From SG8-32-3 sp964514055 (GTDB lineage Archaea > Thermoproteota > Bathyarchaeia > Bathyarchaeales > Bathycorpusculaceae): a stretch of DNA of 64,000 bases. The notes under the pieces were generated by a model. The model searched no databases. It worked only from the letters and a program-made list of their open reading frames with translations, and was not told the DNA's origin. The stretch lies in contig CAZEPB010000004.1 of the NCBI GenBank assembly GCA_964514055.1, forward strand, positions 1-64,000, read 5' to 3'. Of this stretch, positions 57,051 to 64,000 are shown in pieces (within the stretch, counting starts at the first letter, position 1; each line of letters begins with the position of its first letter). A program made the position numbers and the translations under genes.

Positions 57051-59087
57051 TTGTATAAGAAGGATTTCTCAAGCTTCGACGTTGCTTTCGTAGTTCACGA
57101 ACTGAAAGAGGCGATAACGAATTCGCGAGTTAACAACATCTACCAACTTGACGCCAAAACGCTGCTTCTGAAGCTGCACAAGACCGATAAGCCCCCGCTG
57201 CGGCTTGTCATGGAAGCAGGCAGCCGACTTCACTTAACCGCTTACGCCTTAAAACCTCCTAAAGCTCCGCCTGCGTTTTGCATGGCGCTTAGGAAACACC
57301 TGCGTGGCGCTTGGATAGCTAGCGTGGAGCAGTACGAGTTTGAAAGAATAGTCATCGTCCATTTTAAAACCAAAACAGGTGTGCTGCGTCTTATTCTGGA
57401 GCTTTTCGGCGAAGGCAACATAATCCTAACAGGCGAAAAAGGCACCATTCTGCAAGCTTTGATTTTCAAACGAATGCGCGACCGCAACATCATACGCAAC
57501 GAGCCTTTCCAGTTTCCGCCTTCAAGCGGGAAAAACCCCTTTGAAGTGGCAAAGGAAGAGCTGAAAGAGGCTTTGAAAGCCTTAGGCGACGTCGAAGTTG
57601 TCAGGGCAATAGCGCGTTTCCTAGGAGTTGGCGGCTTTTACGCTGAGGAAATCCTGTTAAGGGCTAACGTTGAAAAAACCAAGAGTTGCAGTGCCCTAGG
57701 CACCTCGGAAGTTGACGCCATATTTGCCAGTCTTCAAAGCTTACTCTCAACCGTTTCAAGCTTCAAAACGGAGCCCCACATAGTTTTGGCTGAGGATGGC
57801 AGTTTTCTGGATGCCGCGCCGTTCAAGCTTAAACGTTACGAAACCTACACCTCTAAGCCTTACAGCAGTTTTAACGAAGCACTGGACGAGTTTTACTTGA
57901 GAGCCACCGCAGCCAAGAAGGCGGTTGCCAGCGTCGAAGTTGACAAAATACAGCAGGAAGCCGAAAGGCTCAAGCGCATAATTGCCAAGCAGGAAAAAGC
58001 CTTACGTGAAGATGAAGCTAAAGCGGAACGCGACAAGTGCATAGGCGACGTTATCTACGCGCACTCCAGCGAGTTCCAAACACTTCTCGAAAGGTTCACT
58101 GCGGCAAAGAGGGAAGGAAAAGATTGGAAAGCTCTTATGTCGGAAGTCTTAGCTGCTAAAGAGGAATCATTTGTGGAATCTTTTGACGCTCGGAACCTTT
58201 TGGTTAACGTTTGCGTGGATAAATTGTGTTTCAGCTTGAACTTGCGTAGAACGCTGTTTGAAAACGCTGCTGAATATTACGAGCGTGGCAAAAAGGCTAA
58301 GCAGAAATCAGCTGGTGCGTTAGCAGCCTTGGAAAAGTCTCGCAAAAAGCTGAGCGAAGTTGAGCAGAGAATACGCGAGGCTGAAGCTCTGAAAACCGTT
58401 AAGCCCGTGGAAGTCATGAAAGAGCTTGTTAAGCGCAAAGTGAAACGCAAAGAATGGTATGAGAAGTTCCGTTGGTTTACATCTTCCGACGGCTTCTTGG
58501 TGGTCGCGGGTAAAGACGCTGTCAGCAATGAAGTGCTCGTCAAGAAATACACGGCGCCTGACAACCCAGTTTTCCACGCCGACATCACAGGTGCCCCCTT
58601 CGTAGTCGTCAAAACAAAAGGCAAAGCCCCAAACGAGCAGGGGTTGCGTGAGGCTGGCGAGTACGCAGCCGCCTTTTCCAGAGCTTGGCGCGAAGGCATC
58701 GCTTCAGCGGACGTTTACTGGGTCAAACCTGACCAGTTGAGCAAGAGTGGCCCCTCAGGCGAGTACGTGCCTCACGGAGCTTTTGCGGTGATGGGAAAAC
58801 GAAACTGGATGCGAGGTGTGCCGCTTCGACTAGCAGTTGGCGTGGTTGAAGATGAGACGCTGAGGTTCGTGGGTGGACCAGTAGAAGCCGTGAAGGCAAA
58901 AACTAAAACTTACGTCACTTTAGTGCCTGGAGACGTGGTGGGCAAAAAATTCCTGAACCAGATTCTGCAGACTTTGACGTTGAAGCTGCCTAAGGAACAG
59001 CGTGAAAAAGTTGGAAAGGCGTCGATTGAGCAAATCAGGGAGTTCGTGCCCTTCACCAAAGGCAGAATTGTTAAGCATAGTTCGTAA
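57051..59087 (+). CDS. rqcH: RqcH/NEMF (Rqc2, NFACT) ribosome quality control protein
   Basis: 678 residues. NFACT-N (about 1-180, FSSFDVAFVVHELKEAITNSRVNNIYQL), HhH and coiled coil (about 290-440), and NFACT-R/DUF814 (about 455-580, WYEKFRWFTSSDGFLVVAGKDAVSNEVLVKKY, DVYWVKPDQLSKSG, GAFAVMGKRNW). It binds split large subunits with stuck peptidyl-tRNA and adds tails. Start TTG; a TATA-like TTTTATAG lies at about 57002-57009. Confidence 0.93.
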   Translation: MYKKDFSSFDVAFVVHELKEAITNSRVNNIYQLDAKTLLLKLHKTDKPPLRLVMEAGSRLHLTAYALKPPKAPPAFCMALRKHLRGAWIASVEQYEFERIVIVHFKTKTGVLRLILELFGEGNIILTGEKGTILQALIFKRMRDRNIIRNEPFQFPPSSGKNPFEVAKEELKEALKALGDVEVVRAIARFLGVGGFYAEEILLRANVEKTKSCSALGTSEVDAIFASLQSLLSTVSSFKTEPHIVLAEDGSFLDAAPFKLKRYETYTSKPYSSFNEALDEFYLRATAAKKAVASVEVDKIQQEAERLKRIIAKQEKALREDEAKAERDKCIGDVIYAHSSEFQTLLERFTAAKREGKDWKALMSEVLAAKEESFVESFDARNLLVNVCVDKLCFSLNLRRTLFENAAEYYERGKKAKQKSAGALAALEKSRKKLSEVEQRIREAEALKTVKPVEVMKELVKRKVKRKEWYEKFRWFTSSDGFLVVAGKDAVSNEVLVKKYTAPDNPVFHADITGAPFVVVKTKGKAPNEQGLREAGEYAAAFSRAWREGIASADVYWVKPDQLSKSGPSGEYVPHGAFAVMGKRNWMRGVPLRLAVGVVEDETLRFVGGPVEAVKAKTKTYVTLVPGDVVGKKFLNQILQTLTLKLPKEQREKVGKASIEQIREFVPFTKGRIVKHSS

Positions 59088-59143
59088 CGTTTACTTTGCG
59101 ATGACACCAGGAAATGTTGAGGAAACACGGCTGATTTGAGTTT

Positions 59144-59686
59144 TCACGTTTCTCTTATCACTATTGTTTCTGAGATGTAGTTGAAAATTCTCTGGCGCCT
59201 TTTCGGGTACAGAATCCATCCTAATATGCAGTCCAGCGGGAGCAAGAAAGCCTTTCCGATGCTCTCTACAGCTGCATTTCCCATTCCAATCTGGCTACCG
59301 TTCAAGCGAGTGACTTTTATTCGCATAACCATTTTCCCAAACGATTGCCCGTAAGAACCGTCCATGAACAGCCAGTACAGAAAAAGAAAGACACCGTTGA
59401 AGTTGAAGAATGGAATCCAGCTAGGCCAAACAGCCCACCAGCTAAGGGACACAAATAAACCCAGTATACCTGCAACGACTCCTATGATGACTGCATCTAT
59501 TAGCCATGCAACGAAACGTTCCCCCCAAGACGCCAACCTGAGCCCAGACATTTCAGCCGCAACTGGCGCGGTTGGCGCGGCGGATGCAGCAGGCGCCTCT
59601 CCCGTTGTCACGGCGGTTCCGCAAACAGGACAGAATTTTGCTCCTTCGGGAAGCTCGTTTCCACATTTCGGGCAGTAAGGCATCAC
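59144..59686 (-). CDS. Zinc-ribbon plus RDD-family membrane protein
   Basis: 180 residues. N-terminal zinc ribbon CPKCGNELPEGAKFCPVCG (5-23), an Ala/Pro linker, and an RDD domain (about 48-180: SWGERFVAWLIDAVIIGVV, SYGQSFGKMVMRIKVTRLNG) with three helices. RDD proteins are linked to ion or small-molecule transport. The true start may be the second Met. It is divergent from another zinc-ribbon membrane gene. Confidence 0.8.
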   Translation of the reverse strand: MMPYCPKCGNELPEGAKFCPVCGTAVTTGEAPAASAAPTAPVAAEMSGLRLASWGERFVAWLIDAVIIGVVAGILGLFVSLSWWAVWPSWIPFFNFNGVFLFLYWLFMDGSYGQSFGKMVMRIKVTRLNGSQIGMGNAAVESIGKAFLLPLDCILGWILYPKRRQRIFNYISETIVIRET

Positions 59687-59809
59687 AAGTCCTCCATGTA
59701 CTGTTCAATAAACGGTCTAGAGGTATATTTCCTTTTTTGCTCTTTCAACACATCTTGGCAATCTTTAAATTCAGAAATCGCGTAACCGTGAAGTGAGGTT
59801 CTGTGAGGT

Positions 59810-60874
59810 ATGGCTTACTGCCGTAAATGCGGAGCCAAACTCGAGGAGGGTGCAAGGTTCTGCCATGTCTGCGGAGCACCAGTGGTCACCGTGACAGCTG
59901 CAACCAGACCAACAGCGTCTAAAAGAAGAAGACCCTTCTACACGTTACCCGTGATTATTCTTATAGCAGTTCTCTTAACGGCGATAGTTATCAGCGCCCT
60001 AATCTTTTTGCCTCTTTCCCCTGTGCATTTCAACCAGACAAACCAAGTCCCCAAAACTAATGTGAATAATTTACTTGTGGACTTGCAGGCCGATGTTGCC
60101 CACGTGAACGTCATTTTCCAGAATCTGCCCAGCAGCATGGTCGTGTTGAATGTAACCGCAGACGGCGGTGTAGGCATCCTCGAAAACCCAGACAGCGCGG
60201 TAAACGTGACTTTTAACCACCAAACGACAAACAATTCCGAAGCAGTTATTGCCAGCGTCTCCCGCGCCATTAGATGGCCACTATTCTACACCGTGAATGT
60301 AACCTGCGACGTTTACATTGACCCTTCAGCAAACTTGAGCTTGACTGTTCGCTCGGGCGTCGGCGATATCATGATGAACGCTGACAACAACGTGATTTTT
60401 CAGGATCTAAATCTGGTAACTACTACAGGCAACATAGATGCCCGCTTATCGAGAGAAGTGACCGTAGATGGGTCCGTCAATGTTAAGACAACAACTGGAA
60501 ACGTGTATTTCCAAATGGGTGAAGCGGCTGACGTTTCCCGCAATGTTTCGGTCAATCTGCGGTCAACAACAGGCTCAGTAAACATGGTTTTGGCAGAGGC
60601 TCAGAAGATGTCAGGAAATGTTACCGTGCACGCTCGAACCACAACTGGAAGTGTCAATCTGTCCATGGCAATTTACGATAATGTAGGCGCCACTATCGAG
60701 TCTGAAACGGCTATCGGAGGCATAAACGTGGATGCTGAGAAGTTTTCTGGAAACGAGACGTCCCTGCAGTCTGATAACTTTCCAGCGGGAAGCAACTTTC
60801 TTGTGTACCTGAGAACCAGCACGGGCGGAATCAACATAAACGCCATTTATGAAACGTCAGCAATTCTCAGTTAA
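59810..60874 (+). CDS. Zinc-ribbon, single-span membrane protein with DUF4097-like beta repeats
   Basis: 354 residues: zinc ribbon CRKCGAKLEEGARFCHVCG (4-22), one helix (about 46-68) and an extracellular region of repeated beta strands such as VNVKTTTGNVYFQMGEA, VNLRSTTGSVNMVLAEA, VHARTTTGSVNLSMA and VYLRTSTGGININA. The TTG(S/N)V repeats form a beta-solenoid-like stack as in DUF4097 adhesin-type proteins. Cell-surface role inferred. Confidence 0.75.
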   Translation: MAYCRKCGAKLEEGARFCHVCGAPVVTVTAATRPTASKRRRPFYTLPVIILIAVLLTAIVISALIFLPLSPVHFNQTNQVPKTNVNNLLVDLQADVAHVNVIFQNLPSSMVVLNVTADGGVGILENPDSAVNVTFNHQTTNNSEAVIASVSRAIRWPLFYTVNVTCDVYIDPSANLSLTVRSGVGDIMMNADNNVIFQDLNLVTTTGNIDARLSREVTVDGSVNVKTTTGNVYFQMGEAADVSRNVSVNLRSTTGSVNMVLAEAQKMSGNVTVHARTTTGSVNLSMAIYDNVGATIESETAIGGINVDAEKFSGNETSLQSDNFPAGSNFLVYLRTSTGGININAIYETSAILS

Positions 60875-60957
60875 GCCACTCCATGAAAAGCAATAGCAGT
60901 TTTCCTAAATGTTTAAAACCTCCATTTGCCTTCGTACAGAACGTAAAGGTGACGTTT

Positions 60958-61197
60958 TTGGCAGAACTCAAAAAGTTTACTCGAAAAGAGCTTGAAGAGC
61001 ACAATGGGAAAAACGGCAAACCAGCCTACATAGCCTACCAAGGAAAAATCTACGACATCTCAGAGAGCAGCTTTTGGACCGACGGCGAACACATGGGCAT
61101 GCATCAAGCAGGAAAAGACCTCACTGAAGAGTTGGAACTTGCGCCTCACAGAGAGGAAACGTTAGAACGAGTGAAACTGGTAGGCGAGTTGGTTTAG
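60958..61197 (+). CDS. Cytochrome b5-like haem-binding protein
   Basis: 79 residues from TTG 60958, with GGTGA 5 nt before it. FTRKELEEHNGKNGKPAYIAYQGKIYDISES then HMGMHQAGKDLTEELELAPHREETLERV is the small b5/progesterone-receptor-like fold; His in HQAG and APHRE could hold haem. It lies between a surface protein and cysS. Redox partner unknown. Confidence 0.85.
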   Translation: MAELKKFTRKELEEHNGKNGKPAYIAYQGKIYDISESSFWTDGEHMGMHQAGKDLTEELELAPHREETLERVKLVGELV

Positions 61198-61198
61198 C

Positions 61199-62443
61199 CT
61201 AAAAGATTACCTGCAAAACGCTGTTAACCCTGCGCAGACCGTTCACTGCCGCTTTTGCTTCTTCAGCGCTTAGCTTTCCCTGTTTCATCAGTTTATGCAA
61301 CGCGGCAACCGTGGCGTAAAGCGCGTCAAAAGCGGCTTTCACGTCCAAATCGTTATCCATGTCCTCTTCAAAGCCTGAAACGATGCTGACAGCCAGCTTC
61401 TTTGCTCTTTCGCTGGAATGTGCCACCTCTGCATTTTCCAAATCTTGCACCATACCCTTGAAGGCGTCTAGTCTTCGGCTGGTTTCAGCCAGCTTTTTCC
61501 AAGTGAAGTTCAGCTTTTTCCTGTACTGCCCATAAATCAGGAAGAAGCGCACGTGGTCGTTTCTGTAGCCCTTCGCCGAAAGGTCTGCTGGGTAGTACAC
61601 GTTGCCTTTGCTTTTAGACATTTTCTTTCCGTCAACAAAAAGATGAGCACCGTGAAGCCAGTACCGTGCGAATTGCTTGCCTGAAACGCCCTCCGCAACC
61701 GCAATGGTGTAATCGTGATGCCGCACCAGATTGTCTACTCCACCGCAAGCCACATCTAAAGTGAAGCCGAGATGCTTGGTCACCATGGCGGCGTCTTGAA
61801 TGTTCCACGCGGGTCTGCCCTTGCCGATTTCCGTTTCCCAGCACGCGCTGTCACCTTTCTTGCAGCTGTGCCAAAGTATGAAGTCGCCCCTGTTCCACGG
61901 AGTGCCTGGATAAGTGTCCTTGTGGAAGCGCCGCTTCTTTTTTGGCCATTTGCTCATGTCCAACCTTGTGAGTTTGCCGAAGCCTCCGAACTTTAAGGGG
62001 TCAAAATACGCGTTTTCCGCGCCTTCATGCCTGTGCCAGTAAGCGAGTCCTTTTTTTACGAGCGTTGCGGTAAGCTTGGCGGCTTGATCCACGACAGTTG
62101 AAGCCCGTACAGTGTAGTCGGGAACTTTTATTTTCAAAAGCGTGAAGTCCTTGAAGAACGTGTCTTCGTGCTGGCTGGTTAACTCTTCCACCGAACGCGC
62201 TTCTTTTTTTGCTTGGGCGAGGGCTTTGTCTTCCACGTCTGTCAGCGTGATGAGGCGCGTAACCTTGTAGCCTAAATACTCCAAGTAGCGCTGCAACACG
62301 TCCTCAAAAAGGAAGGTGCGGTAGTTTCCGATGTGGGGGCGCTGGTAAGTTGAAGGCCCACACGTGTACATTTTAACCTTCATGTCTTCGCGCGGTTTGA
62401 ACGGTTCCGTCTTCTTGGTTAAAGTGTTGTACAAGCGAAGCAA
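61199..62443 (-). CDS. cysS: Cysteinyl-tRNA synthetase
   Basis: 414 residues, shorter than typical bacterial forms. HIGH motif PHIGNYRTFLFED (37-49), KMSKS motif GKKMSKSKGN (about 272-281), zinc-binding Cys/His in YTCGPSTYQRP, WNIQDAAM and CGGVDNLVRHHDYTIAVAEG. Full catalytic core and a short helical anticodon-binding region. It charges tRNA-Cys. Downstream of the peroxiredoxin gene by 9 nt, probably in one operon. Confidence 0.93.
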   Translation of the reverse strand: MLRLYNTLTKKTEPFKPREDMKVKMYTCGPSTYQRPHIGNYRTFLFEDVLQRYLEYLGYKVTRLITLTDVEDKALAQAKKEARSVEELTSQHEDTFFKDFTLLKIKVPDYTVRASTVVDQAAKLTATLVKKGLAYWHRHEGAENAYFDPLKFGGFGKLTRLDMSKWPKKKRRFHKDTYPGTPWNRGDFILWHSCKKGDSACWETEIGKGRPAWNIQDAAMVTKHLGFTLDVACGGVDNLVRHHDYTIAVAEGVSGKQFARYWLHGAHLFVDGKKMSKSKGNVYYPADLSAKGYRNDHVRFFLIYGQYRKKLNFTWKKLAETSRRLDAFKGMVQDLENAEVAHSSERAKKLAVSIVSGFEEDMDNDLDVKAAFDALYATVAALHKLMKQGKLSAEEAKAAVNGLRRVNSVLQVIF

Positions 62444-62452
62444 AAGGGGTTG

Positions 62453-62914
62453 TTACTCCTTTTCGAGCTCTTTAAGAATTTTCAGCGCTTCTTCAATGTG
62501 CTTCTCGGGGCGAAACTGGGAATTGAATACGTGGCGGACGACGCCTTTCTTGTCTATAATGTAAGTCACTCTCCCAGGGATTATGCCCATGGTTGAGGGG
62601 ACGCCGTATAGCTCTCTGACTTTGCCATCTACGTCACTTAGCAAAAGAAAGGGCAAGCCATGGTGGGTGGCGAAGGACTTGTGAGATTCTAAGGTGTCTG
62701 AGCTTACGCCCAGCACTTCCGCGCCCAAGCTTGTGAAGACCTCGTACCTGTCCCTGAATTCGCAGGCTTCACGCGTGCAGCCACGCGTTTCGTCCTTGGG
62801 GTAAAAGTACAAGACGATGTTCTTTTTGCCGAAGTATTCTGAAAGCGTTACGTTGTCGCCCATTTGAGAAGGAAGCGTAAAATCTGGAGCTTTATCTCCA
62901 ACATTAACTTTCAT
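62453..62914 (-). CDS. bcp: Thioredoxin-dependent peroxiredoxin (Bcp/PrxQ)
   Basis: 153 residues from ATG 62914. DFTLPSQMGDNVTLSEYFGKKNIVLYFYPKDETRGCTREACEFRD contains the peroxidatic Cys (GCT) and the resolving Cys five residues later (EAC), the PrxQ pattern. The rest (VLGVSSDTLESHKSFATHHGLPFLLLSD) matches. It reduces hydroperoxides. The longer frame from 63010 overlaps the methyltransferase gene and is not needed. Confidence 0.92.
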   Translation of the reverse strand: MKVNVGDKAPDFTLPSQMGDNVTLSEYFGKKNIVLYFYPKDETRGCTREACEFRDRYEVFTSLGAEVLGVSSDTLESHKSFATHHGLPFLLLSDVDGKVRELYGVPSTMGIIPGRVTYIIDKKGVVRHVFNSQFRPEKHIEEALKILKELEKE

Positions 62915-62987
62915 AGAAGCGTCACTTCCATTTTTGAACGAAAAACGAGCTATTAATGTTTTCCCACATAGGATAACTTTAGAAAGG

Positions 62988-63512
62988 CTAAGGCTTCGGT
63001 TTTGCCACAACGATATAAAAGTTGCTTCCCAAATCTTTCACGCTTTCTATGGTGAAACCAGCCTGCTTGATGAGATTTGATGCTTGCTCCTCGCTGAACT
63101 TGATTCTCATGGGCGGACCAAAGGGTATGAGCTTTTTCTTCCAGTCTAGGTTCACCAGTGTTCCCGTCGGCTTTAGCATCTGTCTGGCGTTTTGCAACAC
63201 CTTTGCTGGGTCCCTGAAGTCATGAAGCACTATGCTGTAGAAGACCATGTCTGCGCACGCCTCACAGAAAACGGTTTCTTCTGCAGCGCCTACTTTTGCC
63301 GTTACGTTTTTCAAGCCTTTCTCTGCGGCTTCGTGTTTCAACCTGCTAATGGCTGAAGCGCTTACGTCCACGGCGTAGACCTTGCCGTGTTCACCCACTA
63401 TTTGAGCTGCGGGAATTGTGAAGAACCCGTAGCCGCAGCCTATGTCCATAAATACCATGCCCGCGCGTAAGCCTAGGTTCTCCAAGTTCAGTTTCGGATG
63501 ATACCACTTCAC
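62988..63512 (-). CDS. SAM-dependent methyltransferase (class I)
   Basis: 174 residues: GMVFMDIGCGYGFFTIPAAQIVGEHGKVYAVDVSASAI (motif I, glycine loop), ADMVFYSIVLHDFRDPAKVL (motif IV) and LVNLDWKKKLIPFGPPMRIKFSEEQAS. The Met10+ or UbiE-like split cannot be made. The start ATG is at 63512. It lies in a line of minus-strand genes (63534-63830 upstream, peroxiredoxin downstream). Confidence 0.85.
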   Translation of the reverse strand: MKWYHPKLNLENLGLRAGMVFMDIGCGYGFFTIPAAQIVGEHGKVYAVDVSASAISRLKHEAAEKGLKNVTAKVGAAEETVFCEACADMVFYSIVLHDFRDPAKVLQNARQMLKPTGTLVNLDWKKKLIPFGPPMRIKFSEEQASNLIKQAGFTIESVKDLGSNFYIVVAKPKP

Positions 63513-63533
63513 GGCTATGTCAACTTGCTGCGT

Positions 63534-63830
63534 TTATGGCTGAAGGAGGTTTCTGAGTTGTTTTTCATGGGTCTGACGCGTAGTAAGCGGGTAAATTTCT
63601 CGTTCGCTATGGAAAAACAGCGGGTCTTCGCCTATGACCTTCGACAGGGCTTCGTCTGAGTCAACGTTGACTATAAGCATGCTGCCCTGCTGACCGATGA
63701 GGTGATAATCCACCTCAATTGTCTTCTCTTTCTCCAACTTTTCGAAATACTTGAACTGCAACGGAAGCAGCTTAGCCCACTTTTCCATAGGAATTTCCCG
63801 TTTGACTTTTTGGATTATCAGAAACTTCAT
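63534..63830 (-). CDS. Small dimeric alpha/beta-barrel-like protein
   Basis: 98 residues: KFLIIQKVKREIPMEKWAKLLPLQFKYFEKLEKEKTIEVDYHLIGQQGSMLIVNVDSDEALSKVIGEDPLFFHSEREIYPL. This resembles muconolactone-isomerase/YciI-type ferredoxin-like dimers, in which the protein binds small molecules. It precedes the methyltransferase gene by 21 nt on the same strand. Confidence 0.7.
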   Translation of the reverse strand: MKFLIIQKVKREIPMEKWAKLLPLQFKYFEKLEKEKTIEVDYHLIGQQGSMLIVNVDSDEALSKVIGEDPLFFHSEREIYPLTTRQTHEKQLRNLLQP

Positions 63831-63907
63831 GTTTCACCACCATTAGTTCTATCTAAATAATCGTGAAAAATTATTAGTAGTTGATAAAATAAACAAGTTT
63901 TCTCCTG

Positions 63908-64000
63908 TCACTTCTCCTCGCCGCGCTTCATCATCTCAGGCATCTTCCAGTGCATCTTGGAAATTCCTTCCTTCATAACCCCCATAAGTTCTTCGTTGAT
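63908..64000 (-). CDS. C-terminal end of an unidentified protein (runs off the window)
   Basis: Only 30 residues and a TGA stop are visible: EELMGVMKEGISKMHWKMPE and MMKRGEEK. Met-rich helical ending. The gene lies beyond the right edge in the same direction as the gene at 63534, 77 nt upstream of it. Family cannot be judged. Confidence 0.4.
   Translation of the reverse strand: MNEELMGVMKEGISKMHWKMPEMMKRGEEK

Noticed and set aside
1..64000. tRNA or rRNA genes and CRISPR arrays
   Set aside because: No T-arm-like GGTTCRANTCC within a cloverleaf, no rRNA-like block and no regularly spaced repeat units were seen on reading the intergenic parts; a covariance scan could still find an intron-containing tRNA.

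Overview
The window is chromosomal DNA of an uncultivated archaeon, most likely a member of the Bathyarchaeia or a relative. The evidence is archaeal RadA, archaeal AlaRS and LeuRS, an RqcH/NEMF homologue, a pre-PUA/PUA protein, RNA polymerase subunit Rpo5, a class III signal-peptide pilin, TATA-box promoters a short distance before start codons, many GTG/TTG starts, and many small wHTH and zinc-ribbon proteins. The assignment to this lineage rests on general gene content, not on a marker tree. I saw no rRNA, tRNA, CRISPR array or transposase.

Layout. 0-9.5 kb: tungstate-type uptake protein and a divergent ModE regulator sharing a palindromic operator; an unusually long Rpo5; a PRC-barrel protein; a NapH-like ferredoxin pair; the anaerobic ribonucleotide reductase operon nrdR-nrdD-nrdG with an NrdR-box-like palindrome; a response regulator. 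9.6-16.2 kb: structural module of a tailed-virus-like provirus (RHH regulator, prohead protease, decoration protein, capsid, broken portal, neck protein, collapsed tape measure, tail hub). 16.2-26 kb: host-like genes, two copies of a structured RNA-like element (17.2 and 22.3 kb), an AbiEii-like pair, NifU domain, and an AT-rich serine-protease island. 26.2-30 kb: terminase module ending in a COG2401 ABC-ATPase/acetyltransferase. 30-36.5 kb: secreted protein, SnoaL-like, methyltransferase-like membrane protein, EF-like protein and a five-PAS histidine kinase. 36.6-40.3 kb: radical-SAM/SPASM enzyme, MFS exporter, 15-residue Gly/Trp-rich peptide and a polyprenyl synthase homologue. 40.4-64 kb: mainly housekeeping genes (leuS, MCT-1-like, alaS, larA, Ard1-like acetyltransferase, mgsA, radA, rqcH, cysS, peroxiredoxin) interleaved with membrane and zinc-ribbon proteins.

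How genes work together. The strongest candidate for an undescribed system is the 36.6-40.3 kb cluster, where a micro-peptide ending in RGWGGW lies among a peptide-type radical SAM enzyme, an exporter and an isoprenoid synthase homologue, an arrangement that recalls ribosomal peptide maturation and ComQ/ComX-type prenylation. Other points of note are the Rpo5 with a eukaryote-like N-terminal domain, the duplicated RNA element with a possible pseudoknot, a set of GTCAAG-N4-CTTGAC operators before two secreted-protein genes 13 kb apart, a four-copy TATA/poly-G promoter-like element, and a PCNA-binding-type tail on the protein downstream of RadA.
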